From positions 1-6,947 of the forward strand of contig JAUPTP010000120.1 in NCBI GenBank assembly GCA_030918015.1: DNA of 6,947 bases, written 5' to 3'. A program made the position numbers and the translations under genes. This document shows, piece after piece, positions 1 to 6,144 of this stretch. Each line of letters opens with the position of its first letter. Position 1 is the first letter of the stretch. The notes below the pieces were generated by a model. That model did no database searches. It had not been told where the DNA came from and saw nothing but the letters and a program-made list of their open reading frames with translations. The stretch is from Pseudomonadota bacterium. GTDB lineage: Bacteria; Pseudomonadota; Gammaproteobacteria; Burkholderiales; Burkholderiaceae_C.

Positions 1-60
1 GGGGCTGTAGAGGGTCAGCGTCGGCCGGGCCGCGCTGACGACAGGTTCGCTCAGGCTCAT
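1..60 (-). CDS. N-terminus of a probable LD-carboxypeptidase (partial)
   Basis: Twenty codons are present before the window edge. The reading frame opens with ATG at 60-58 and runs off the left side without a stop. The start overlaps the tadA stop codon in an ATGA arrangement, so the two are probably translated together. The visible peptide has a short polar leader and then ends in LTLYSP. That resembles the beginning of the LD-carboxypeptidase fold (peptidase family S66), where a beta strand leads into a conserved PSG turn; the next residues are outside the window. Members of this family trim the terminal D-alanine from murein tetrapeptides during cell-wall recycling. As I recall, a tadA/LD-carboxypeptidase pair is common in Burkholderiales. 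The frame itself is well supported by the overlap; the family assignment rests on six residues and context and is tentative. Confidence 0.5.
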   Translation of the reverse strand, partial: MSLSEPVVSAARPTLTLYSP

Positions 61-692
61 GGCTTGAATCCCAGGTCGGAGAAGGAGGTCAGGTCGTTCA
101 GGTCGACCAGCTGGGCGGCGTCGAGCTCGAGCGCCTCGCCGGCCGGGATGGCGGGCAGCTCGGCCGCCGGCACCTGCAGGCCGGCCAGCGCCTCGCGCTC
201 GCGCTGGCGCTGCGCCTTCTGCTCGGCACGGCGCCGGGCGAAGAACTCGCGCAGCAGATCGCCGCAGGGCTCGGCCAGCAGGCCGCCCTGCACCGCGGTG
301 TGGTGGTTGAGCTGCGGCTGCGCGAACAGGTCGATCACCGAGCCGGCCGAGCCGGTCTTCGGATCCCAGGCGCCGAAGACCACGCGCTTGAGGCGCGCGT
401 GCATCAGCGCCATCGCGCACATCGCGCAGGGCTCGAGCGTCACGAACAGCTCGCAGTCGGGCAGGCGGTAGTTCTCGAGCAGCTCGGCGGCGTGGCGCAG
501 CGCCACCATCTCGGCGTGCGCGCTCGGGTCGTGGGTGGTGATCGGGCGGTTGTAGCCGGTGGCGATGAGCTGGCCGTCGCGCAGGATCACCGCGCCGACC
601 GGCACCTCGCCGATCAGCGCGGCATTGAGGGCCTGGTCGAGCGCCAGGCGCATCGCGCGCTCGTCGGCGGGCGTGAAGAGGGACTCGGACAT
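57..692 (-). CDS. tadA: tRNA-specific adenosine deaminase TadA
   Basis: TadA deaminates adenosine 34 to inosine in the anticodon of tRNA-Arg(ACG), allowing one tRNA to read several CGN codons; it is normally essential. The 211-residue product has the cytidine/deoxycytidylate deaminase fold. The zinc and catalytic motif HAE is at residues 59-61 (H59 ligand, E61 proton shuttle), and PCAMC at 88-92 supplies zinc ligands C89 and C92. The PVGAV strand at 31-35 and the N48 region are also typical. The core ends near residue 155. About 50 further residues follow: an Arg/Gln/Glu-rich helix at 153-170, then an Ala/Pro/acidic tail. E. coli TadA is 167 residues, so the tail is an addition. Its stop overlaps the next gene (ATGA). 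A 33-base gap separates it from the upstream cyclase gene. No Shine-Dalgarno sequence is visible upstream of the ATG. Confidence 0.95.
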   Translation of the reverse strand: MSESLFTPADERAMRLALDQALNAALIGEVPVGAVILRDGQLIATGYNRPITTHDPSAHAEMVALRHAAELLENYRLPDCELFVTLEPCAMCAMALMHARLKRVVFGAWDPKTGSAGSVIDLFAQPQLNHHTAVQGGLLAEPCGDLLREFFARRRAEQKAQRQREREALAGLQVPAAELPAIPAGEALELDAAQLVDLNDLTSFSDLGFKP

Positions 693-725
693 GCGCCGAT
701 GATACGGACCCCGGCGCCCGACCGA

Positions 726-1862
726 TCAGCCCAGGCCGCACTCCACCCGGTTGCGCCCGCCCTGCTTGGCGCGGTAGAGCGCCCGGTCGGCGCGCTCGAT
801 CAGCCGCTCGAGCGGCTCGCCCTGCCCGCTGGCCCAGCCGATGGACAGCGTCACCCCGAGCCCGGCGCCGCCCGGCGACGGGAACACCCGCAGCGACTCG
901 GCCTCGACCCGCAGCCGCTCGGCCAGCGCGCGCATGCGCGCCGCGCCCCGGTCGGGCAGCAGCAGCAGGAACTCCTCGCCGCCGTAGCGGCACACCACCT
1001 CGGCCTCGCCGCCCTGCTGCATGTCGAGCAGCCGCGCCACCGCCTGCAGCACCCGGTCGCCCACCAGGTGGCCGTGGGTGTCGTTGACCTGCTTGAAGTG
1101 GTCGATGTCGATCAGCATCACCCCGATCGGCTGCGCCGGTGCGCCGGCCTGCGCCAGCATGCGCTCCGACAGGAAGCGCCGGTTGTGCAGGCCGGTGAGC
1201 GGGTCGCGCCGGGCCTGCTCGGCCAGGCGGTGCTGCAGCGCGGCGATCTCGTCGAGCCGGCGGCGCAGGTCGACCTCGCGCTCGGCGAGCTGGGCGCGCG
1301 TGCGGTGCAGCTGCAGCGCACGCTGGCAGGCGCCCCAGGCGAAGCCCAGCAGGTAGACCTCCAGCGTGGCCAGCGCCAGCAGCGTGGCGAGCACATCGGT
1401 GTGCAGCGTCGGCTCGATGCCCAGCCCGAAGCCGACCGTCAGCGCCCCGGCCAGATAGAGCCCGGCCGCCTTGAGCGCTCCGGCCAGACCGCGAAAGCCC
1501 ATCAGGTTGACGGTGGTGCACACGAAGGTCAGCGCCGTGATCCACAGCGGCGCGCCCAGCCAGCCCACCCAGGCCCCGCACAGCAGCGCATCGAGCAGCA
1601 TGTGGCCGACCTCGGCCTCGCGCGGCACGTTCGCGCGACGCGCCCGCCAGTACATGAGCTGCGGCAGCACCAGCAGATGCAGCGTCAGCAGCGTCCAGGC
1701 CAGCGCACCGGACGCCGCATGGTCGCGCATCTGCGCCGCCATCACCAGCCACAGCAGCGCGAAACCGAGGCTGCGGTTGCGGTGATTCAGCGTCACCAGC
1801 CAGTGCACCCGGAAAGTCGGAAGATCACTGGCCGGAACAGGATCGGGACCGAAGGAGGCCAT
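726..1862 (-). CDS. MASE2-GGDEF membrane diguanylate cyclase
   Basis: It is predicted to make c-di-GMP from two GTP at the inner membrane. From the ATG at 1862 it has 378 residues. Residues about 20-180 are hydrophobic, with roughly five or six membrane segments, and begin with a NHRNRSLG motif. This matches the MASE2 sensor domain of E. coli DgcC (AdrA), a protein of similar length and order. A helical linker (about 185-217) leads into the GGDEF domain: DPLTGLHNRRF from 220, metal-binding D252, FKQVND from 256, the active-site loop GGEEF at 294-298 and the AKQGGRN end motif near 365. All residues needed for catalysis appear present. The RxxD inhibitory I-site expected five residues before GGEEF is absent (GEAE at 285-288). 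An in-frame TTG at 1877 would add five residues; neither start has a clear ribosome binding site. It probably shares a transcript with tadA downstream. The signal sensed by MASE2 is unknown. Confidence 0.93.
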   Translation of the reverse strand: MASFGPDPVPASDLPTFRVHWLVTLNHRNRSLGFALLWLVMAAQMRDHAASGALAWTLLTLHLLVLPQLMYWRARRANVPREAEVGHMLLDALLCGAWVGWLGAPLWITALTFVCTTVNLMGFRGLAGALKAAGLYLAGALTVGFGLGIEPTLHTDVLATLLALATLEVYLLGFAWGACQRALQLHRTRAQLAEREVDLRRRLDEIAALQHRLAEQARRDPLTGLHNRRFLSERMLAQAGAPAQPIGVMLIDIDHFKQVNDTHGHLVGDRVLQAVARLLDMQQGGEAEVVCRYGGEEFLLLLPDRGAARMRALAERLRVEAESLRVFPSPGGAGLGVTLSIGWASGQGEPLERLIERADRALYRAKQGGRNRVECGLG

Positions 1863-1947
1863 GAAGACGTCAGGCAAAAGGTTCTTTCATTCTTGCACTG
1901 AAATCCCCCGCATGAAACCGGATCGTTGACGCCGGTGACACTTCCGC
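1863..1947. promoter_or_regulatory. Divergent intergenic region between cyclase gene and DUF72 gene
   Basis: These 85 bases separate the starts of two genes transcribed away from each other, so promoters for both should lie here or just inside the coding ends. It is somewhat richer in A+T than its flanks (for example the run around 1875-1912). A TTGAC sequence at 1926-1930 lies too near the DUF72 start to be its -35 element. I cannot pick a convincing -35/-10 pair on either strand. GGTGA at 1934-1938 is a plausible weak ribosome binding site for the DUF72 gene, nine bases before its ATG. The promoter role is inferred from gene orientation only. Confidence 0.4.
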
Positions 1948-2943
1948 ATGAGCACCCTTCTGCAAGACAGCCTCTTTGCCGATGCGCCCCGCGTCGTGCC
2001 GGCTCCGGTCGACCCCGCGCTGCGGGCGCTGGCGGCCGATCTGCCGCCCTCACTGAGGCTGGGCACCTCGTCCTGGAGCTTTCCCGGCTGGAGCGGCCTG
2101 GTCTGGGCCGGCCAGCCCGACGAGGCCACGCTGGCCCGCGAGGGCCTGGGCGCCTACGCCTGCCACCCGCTGCTGCGCACCGTCAGCCTCGACCGCAGCC
2201 ACTACCGGCCGATGACGGCGGCGCAGTTCGCCGCGCTGGCCGCGCAGGTGCCGCAGGACTTCCGCTTCATCGTCAAGGCCCCGGCGCTGATCAGCGACGG
2301 CGCCCAGCGCGACGCCGGAGGCCGGCCGGTCGCGCTCAACCCCACCTTCCTGGATCCGGCGCTGACCCGCGAACAGTTCGTGCAGCCGGCGCTCGAAGGC
2401 CTGGGCACACGAGCCGGCGCGCTGGTGATCGAGATCGGGCCGCTGCCCGGCGCGCTGAAGGCCGACCTGCCGGCGCTGCTGCGGCGGCTGGCGCATCTGC
2501 TCGACGCGCTGCCGGCGCTGGCGCCGCAGGCCCCGGAGGCGGTGATCGCGGTCGAGGTGCGCGATCCGGAATGGCTGGTGCCCGCCTTCCGCGATGTGCT
2601 GAAGGCCGCCGGCGCGCGCTACTGCCTGGGCCTGCACCCGCGGCTGCCGCCGATCGAGGCACAGCTGCCGCTGCTGCGCGCGATGTGGCCCGGCGCCTTC
2701 GTCTGCCGCTGGAACCTGCACCGGCGCCACGGCGCGCACGGCTACGAGACCGCCAAGGCCGGCTACGCGCCCTTCGACCGGCTGGTCGATCCGGACCCGG
2801 CCACCCGCGAGGCGCTGGCGCGCATCATGCGCGGCACCGCCGCGGCCGGGCATCCGGTGCTGGTCACCATCAACAACAAGGCCGAGGGCTCGGCGCCCTG
2901 CTCGGTGGCCGCGCTGGCGCGTGCGGTGGCCGACGGGCCCTGA
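1948..2943 (+). CDS. DUF72 (YecE family) protein
   Basis: This 331-residue protein belongs to the DUF72/YecE family, which adopts a TIM-barrel-like fold and whose biochemical role is not settled. Family signatures are visible in order: [11 protein letters not shown] at 38-48 after a 37-residue leader, the GLVW segment at 50-53, the LDRSHY strand at 81-86 (usual form VNSTFY or VDRTFY), [12 protein letters not shown] at 105-116, EVRDPEWL at 203-210 and the C-terminal [11 protein letters not shown] at 308-317. It has no signal peptide or membrane segment, so it should be cytoplasmic. The length is near the long end for the family because of the leader and an inserted stretch around 118-145. It is the only rightward gene here, transcribed divergently from the cyclase gene. 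It ends 21 bases from the stop codon of the convergent gene. The family assignment is firm; no function is claimed. Confidence 0.93.
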   Translation: MSTLLQDSLFADAPRVVPAPVDPALRALAADLPPSLRLGTSSWSFPGWSGLVWAGQPDEATLAREGLGAYACHPLLRTVSLDRSHYRPMTAAQFAALAAQVPQDFRFIVKAPALISDGAQRDAGGRPVALNPTFLDPALTREQFVQPALEGLGTRAGALVIEIGPLPGALKADLPALLRRLAHLLDALPALAPQAPEAVIAVEVRDPEWLVPAFRDVLKAAGARYCLGLHPRLPPIEAQLPLLRAMWPGAFVCRWNLHRRHGAHGYETAKAGYAPFDRLVDPDPATREALARIMRGTAAAGHPVLVTINNKAEGSAPCSVAALARAVADGP

Positions 2944-2964
2944 GCACGGACGCGGGGCCCCGGC

Positions 2965-3735
2965 TCAGCGGCACCAGACCGGCGGCGTGGCGGGCGACGC
3001 GGCCGGCGGCGGCTCGCAGGCCAGCTGCGCCCGGTCCAGCGTGTCCAGGAAGACCGGCGCCAGCGTGCCCAGCCGCTGCCAGCGCGTGCGCGCCGTGCTG
3101 CTGCGCTCGAAGACATTCAGGCCCTCGACCGTCTTGCGCTGGCCGGTCAGCAGGTTGGTGCTGACCTCGGTCTGCTCGCCGCTGGCGCGAGAGAACTCGC
3201 TGCGCTCATGGCCGATCAGCCGCAGCCGTGCGCCTTCCAGCCGGAAGATGAACTGCTCCTGGCCAGCGCCGTAGCTGCCGCAGCTCGTCCAGTGCTGCAG
3301 CTCCAGCACCAGCCGCCCCGGCGGCATCGTCACCCCGCCGCCGTCGAGCGGATCGGCCAGGCAAGGCGACTCGGCATCGTTCTCGCTCGGCAGCAGGCCG
3401 TCGCGGCGCAACAGCACCCGCTCGCCCGGCCCGACCTGCATCAGCACCAGCAGCCGGCGCGGATTGAGGTTCAGCTCGGGCGCGCCCAAGCCCGGATTGG
3501 ACTGTCGCCGCGCCGCATCGGTCTTCTCGAGCACCAGGGCCGCATCCTCGCGGCCGTCTCCGTCGAGATCGCCGGTGACGGAGGACAGCAGACGCCAGCC
3601 CGGCGGCACATGCCGGGAAAAATCGCCGCCAGGCCCCGCCACCGGTGCGGCAGCCATGGCCACCGTCGCCGCACCGACCCCCGCCAGCACGGCCCCGACC
3701 ACGCGCCCTGAACACCACCCGCCGAGCCGCCTCAT
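2965..3735 (-). CDS. Exported protein with one DxDGDGxxD calcium-loop-like motif
   Basis: Family not recognised by name. The 256-residue product opens with MRRL, a hydrophobic stretch (residues 11-30) and Ala-rich sequence AMAAAPVA, a good Sec signal peptide with cleavage near residue 28-30. The mature protein contains GDLDGDGREDAALV at 55-68. Its acidic residues D56, D58, D60 and D64 have the spacing of a calcium-binding loop, as in FG-GAP and dockerin-type repeats, but only one copy is present. The mature part also has C125, C152, C240 and C255, which could form disulfides after export, and a STNLLTGQ motif near 192. The ATG at 3735 overlaps the stop of the J-domain gene (ATGA), implying coupled translation; an in-frame start 45 bases upstream would spoil the signal peptide. 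Probably periplasmic. The role is unknown; a single loop could be structural rather than a true calcium sensor. Confidence 0.8.
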   Translation of the reverse strand: MRRLGGWCSGRVVGAVLAGVGAATVAMAAAPVAGPGGDFSRHVPPGWRLLSSVTGDLDGDGREDAALVLEKTDAARRQSNPGLGAPELNLNPRRLLVLMQVGPGERVLLRRDGLLPSENDAESPCLADPLDGGGVTMPPGRLVLELQHWTSCGSYGAGQEQFIFRLEGARLRLIGHERSEFSRASGEQTEVSTNLLTGQRKTVEGLNVFERSSTARTRWQRLGTLAPVFLDTLDRAQLACEPPPAASPATPPVWCR

Positions 3736-4862
3736 GCGAACGCCCGCAGCCACGCGCCGATCATGCTGCGGTCCCGGCAATAGCCCAGATCGCGGTCCAG
3801 CGCGGTGACGCGCGCACGCAGCTCGCGGATCTCGGTGCCGAGCAGCGTCTCGATCAGCTGCGGCGTGATCGTGTCGGCCCGCGCCGGCAGGTCCGGGCGC
3901 AGCACCGCGAAGCGGCGCACCATCTCGTCGAGCTCGGCCTGCAGGCGCTCGCGCTGCGCGCCCAGCAACGCGATCAGGTCGCGCAGCCGCGCCTCCTCGT
4001 CGCCCCCGGCGGCCGCGGCGGCCACCACCGGCGCGGCCACCGGCTCGGGCAGGTGGAGGCGCTGCAGCTCCAGCAGCGCCAGCAGGTCGCCGGCGGCGTA
4101 GGCCTGGTTGGCCTGCTGCATCAACGCGGTCTTGCGCGCGCGCTCGGCCTCGTCGGGCTCGCGGTCCGGGTGCAGCCGGCTGGCCAGACGGCGGTAGACC
4201 TCGCGCAGCGAGGCCGCACCGGCGCTGGCGGTGCGCCCGCCGTGGCGCTCGCGGCGCTCGCGCTCGGCCTGGGCCTTGCGGCCCTGCTTGGCGGCCTGGC
4301 GGCTGGCCTCGGCCTGGGCGCGGCGGCGGGCGGCCTCGCGCTCCCAGGGCTCCAGGCCGTCGTCGGGATCCTCGGCCGGGATGGCAGCCTCCTCGTCGCC
4401 GTCCTCGTCAGGCTCGGCGCTTTCTTCGTCCTGGTGGCGGGCGCGCAGCGCCAGCATCTCGGCGTCGTCCGGCCGCTCGGCCAGCACCGCCGCGGCCAGC
4501 GACAGCATCCAGCGGTGGGCCTGCAGCCGCGCCGTGCGGCCGATCGGCTTGCCCGGCGGCGGATCGAGGTGCAGCGCCTCCTCCAGGCGCAGCGCCAGCT
4601 CGCGCAGCCGCTCGCACCAGCGCTTGAGCTCGGGCTGCAGCTCGCGCGCGACCCGCTCGTGATAGCGGCTCTCGCACTGCTGCCACTGCTGCAGCCGCTC
4701 GCGCAGCGGCTCGATCTCGCGCATCAGGCGGTCGTGGCGCTGCTGCGCCTCGCTGGGGCGGCGGGCGGGAACGGCGCCGGCCTCCTGCTCGGGCGAAGGG
4801 GCGTCGGCGGGCAGCGTCGCCGGCAGGGCCGGGTTCGGACAATCAGGACTCATGGGCGGCAT
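3732..4862 (-). CDS. J-domain protein (DnaJ-like co-chaperone) with internal J domain
   Basis: The 376-residue product has a J domain at about 217-268: SLREVYRRLASRLHPDREPDE, with the HPD tripeptide at 231-233 that stimulates DnaK ATPase, followed by a helix of the form ARKTALMQQANQAYAAGD. There is no Gly/Phe region and no zinc-finger repeats, so it is not DnaJ itself. The J domain sits inside the chain. It is preceded by a Pro-rich N-terminus (5-36), a long charged helical region (38-145), an acidic linker (145-172) and a basic helix (173-208). It is followed by another helical stretch (287-360) likely to form a coiled coil. No signal peptide or membrane segment is seen, so it should be cytoplasmic. 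A second ATG at 4853 is possible; neither start has a clear Shine-Dalgarno sequence. It lies 53 bases after arfB and overlaps the next gene. It is probably a co-chaperone for DnaK or a homologue; the client is unknown. Confidence 0.86.
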   Translation of the reverse strand: MPPMSPDCPNPALPATLPADAPSPEQEAGAVPARRPSEAQQRHDRLMREIEPLRERLQQWQQCESRYHERVARELQPELKRWCERLRELALRLEEALHLDPPPGKPIGRTARLQAHRWMLSLAAAVLAERPDDAEMLALRARHQDEESAEPDEDGDEEAAIPAEDPDDGLEPWEREAARRRAQAEASRQAAKQGRKAQAERERRERHGGRTASAGAASLREVYRRLASRLHPDREPDEAERARKTALMQQANQAYAAGDLLALLELQRLHLPEPVAAPVVAAAAAGGDEEARLRDLIALLGAQRERLQAELDEMVRRFAVLRPDLPARADTITPQLIETLLGTEIRELRARVTALDRDLGYCRDRSMIGAWLRAFA

Positions 4863-4915
4863 TGTGCCGGCCCCGGCCGCGGGGGCGACCCGCCCGCGCC
4901 GCGCCGCGCGTCAGC

Positions 4916-5305
4916 TCACCAGCCGACCTTGCCCCGACCGGCCTTGATCTCGCCGCGCTGCGACTTGGCCTCGAGCCGGCGGCGCTGCGAGCCGCGCGTC
5001 GGCTTCGTGGCCTTGCGCGGCGGCAGCACCCGCGCGGCCTCGGTCACCAGCGACTGCAGCCGCGCGATCGCCTCGAGCTTGTTCTGCTCCAGGCTGCGCG
5101 AGGTCTGCGCCTTGATGACGACGACGCCCTCGCGGCTGACCCGGTGATCGGGCGACTGCAGCAGCCGCTCCTTGACCGCCTCCGGCAGCGAGGAGGCGCG
5201 GATGTCGAAGCGCAGGTGCACCGCGCAGGACACCTTGTTGACGTTCTGCCCGCCGGGGCCCTGGGCGCGGATGGCGATGAACTGCAGCTCGTCGGGCGCG
5301 ATCAT
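4916..5305 (-). CDS. arfB: Alternative ribosome-rescue factor ArfB (YaeJ), peptidyl-tRNA hydrolase
   Basis: ArfB enters the A site of ribosomes stalled without a stop codon and hydrolyses the peptidyl-tRNA, acting as a backup to tmRNA. The 129-residue product carries the release-factor catalytic motif GPGGQNVNK with GGQ at 18-20. Its C-terminus is the basic tail that probes the empty mRNA channel (from about residue 98: KATKPTRGSQRRRLEAK and on to the end). It lacks the codon-recognition domains of RF1 and RF2. E. coli ArfB is 140 residues, so this one is near full length. The ATG at 5305 overlaps the stop of the upstream gene (ATGA) and has no Shine-Dalgarno sequence of its own, which suggests translational coupling. 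A longer upstream extension of the frame exists but has no family match. The J-domain gene follows 53 bases downstream. The identity is secure. Confidence 0.94.
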   Translation of the reverse strand: MIAPDELQFIAIRAQGPGGQNVNKVSCAVHLRFDIRASSLPEAVKERLLQSPDHRVSREGVVVIKAQTSRSLEQNKLEAIARLQSLVTEAARVLPPRKATKPTRGSQRRRLEAKSQRGEIKAGRGKVGW

Positions 5306-5763
5306 TGCAGGTCGAACTGGAAGGTGGCCAGCAGCTGATCGGCCGCGAAGACCTTCAGGGTGTGGCGCCCGGCCGGATCGCCCGCGGCCACCGACCACAT
5401 GTTGTAGATCAGCCCGTCGACGATCGCGGCCTCGCGCTCGGTCACCGCGGTGGCCGGGTCGCGGGCCAGCGGGCGGGTGCCGGCGGACTCGGCCGGGCCC
5501 CAGGTGGCCGGCGCCTGGGGCAGCGTGAACTCCTCGCGCCAGCGGATCGCGCGCAGGTCGGTGTCGAGCGTGATCACCCAGCCGTAGCGCTGATCGACCC
5601 GCAGCGGCACGCGCGCCGACTCGACGAAACGGATCTCGCGGGGCGACTCGACCTCGAAGGTGCCGAAGGCCGCGCGCACCACCTGCACCACGGCGTCCGC
5701 CGCACGGGCCGGCAGCACGGTGCCCACAAGCAGCGGAAGAAGAACCAGCCAGCGCAACTGCAT
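5302..5763 (-). CDS. Small exported protein, possibly DUF3859-like
   Basis: The 153-residue product begins MQLRWLVLLPLLVG, with a clean Sec signal peptide and likely cleavage after PARA at residue 21. The mature part of about 130 residues is rich in predicted beta strands (VPLRVDQRYGWVITLD at 52-67, GRHTLKVFAADQLLATFQF at 132-150), suggesting a small beta-sandwich domain in the periplasm. The pattern of a GW strand followed by a late NMWSVAAGD-G-HTLKVF segment recalls DUF3859-type proteins, but I hold this loosely. It heads a probable leftward operon: its stop overlaps the arfB start, with the J-domain gene and another exported protein further down. A run of six G lies just before the start codon as a poor ribosome binding site. 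Function unknown. Confidence 0.82.
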   Translation of the reverse strand: MQLRWLVLLPLLVGTVLPARAADAVVQVVRAAFGTFEVESPREIRFVESARVPLRVDQRYGWVITLDTDLRAIRWREEFTLPQAPATWGPAESAGTRPLARDPATAVTEREAAIVDGLIYNMWSVAAGDPAGRHTLKVFAADQLLATFQFDLQ

Positions 5764-5781
5764 GAACCCCCCAAAGCGGCG

Positions 5782-5811
5782 AGCATATCGGCACCGCCCC
5801 GGGGCCGTCCA
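5782..5811 (-). promoter_or_regulatory. Candidate sigma-70-type promoter for the exported protein/arfB cluster
   Basis: On the minus strand TGGACG (5811-5806) and TATGCT (5787-5782) are separated by 18 bases. Each matches the vegetative -35 (TTGACA) or -10 (TATAAT) consensus at four of six positions. The -10 element ends 18 bases before the ATG at 5763, giving a short leader. The position in the 106-base gap after the DUF1653 gene is sensible, but such matches arise by chance, so this is only a candidate. Confidence 0.3.
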
Positions 5812-5869
5812 TGCCGGCGCGGCCGCCCTGTGTCGCCGATGCCGCACCCCGCGCCAGGCGGCACCCGCT

Positions 5870-6106
5870 TCACTCCACCGGGCTGAAACGCAGCACGCGC
5901 CGGCCCTCGTGCTCCACCGTCTCGAGGAACATCGCGAACGGCCGCACCCAGTCGCCGACATCGTGGCCGAGCGGCCGGTAGAGCACCATCGGCTCGAGGG
6001 ATTCGCTGTGGCGCACCACGCCGAGCACCTGGTATTGACCGCCCTTGTAGTGCCGATAGCGGCCGGTGCGGATCGTGGGGAGCGGGGAAAGGTCGTCGTT
6101 CATCAT
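5870..6106 (-). CDS. DUF1653 domain protein
   Basis: This small protein (78 residues from the ATG at 6106) consists almost entirely of a DUF1653 domain. The diagnostic blocks are GRYRHYKGGQY at 15-25, RHSESLEPMVLYR at 32-44, WVRP at 53-56 and a final RF at 73-74. The family is widespread in bacteria, is small and soluble, and has no agreed function. The start is uncertain: ATG codons at 6115, 6106 and 6103 are in frame and none has a good ribosome binding site. The conserved part starts around residue 12, so any of these is compatible. It lies 38 bases downstream of the cheY-like gene in the same direction and could share its transcript. It ends 106 bases before the next leftward gene. Confidence 0.88.
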   Translation of the reverse strand: MMNDDLSPLPTIRTGRYRHYKGGQYQVLGVVRHSESLEPMVLYRPLGHDVGDWVRPFAMFLETVEHEGRRVLRFSPVE

Positions 6107-6144
6107 GGCGAGCATGGCATGAACCAGCGCGGCTCCGCCCCCGA

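Noticed and set aside
802..817. 16-bp perfect palindrome AGCCGCTCGAGCGGCT
   Set aside because: It lies in the conserved C-terminal part of the GGDEF domain and follows from Glu-Pro-Leu-Glu-Arg-Leu codons in GC-rich usage. It has no loop, and such palindromes are expected by chance in this composition.
300..1901. Rightward open frame of 533 codons across tadA and the cyclase gene
   Set aside because: It is antisense to two genes with intact catalytic motifs. Its product is a His/Gln/Arg/Ala-rich low-complexity chain typical of the opposite strand of GC-rich genes.
2941..2967. Possible bidirectional terminator between the convergent stop codons
   Set aside because: TGAGC and GCTCA pair and enclose the palindrome CGGGGCCCCG, but the outer stem is only 5 bp and there is no T-run on either side.
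4871..4884. Hairpin CCCCG-GCCG-CGGGG between arfB and the J-domain gene
   Set aside because: The stem is only five pairs in a very GC-rich gap, with no T-tract. Not enough to call a terminator or to split the operon.
3645..5147. Rightward open frame of 500 codons across the exported protein, J-protein and arfB genes
   Set aside because: Same kind of antisense shadow with biased composition and no domain. The minus strand carries recognisable J-domain and ArfB motifs.
4916..5812. Longer 298-residue version of ArfB
   Set aside because: The added N-terminal part is a shadow of the exported protein gene in another frame. The ATG at 5305 gives the normal family length and overlaps the previous stop.
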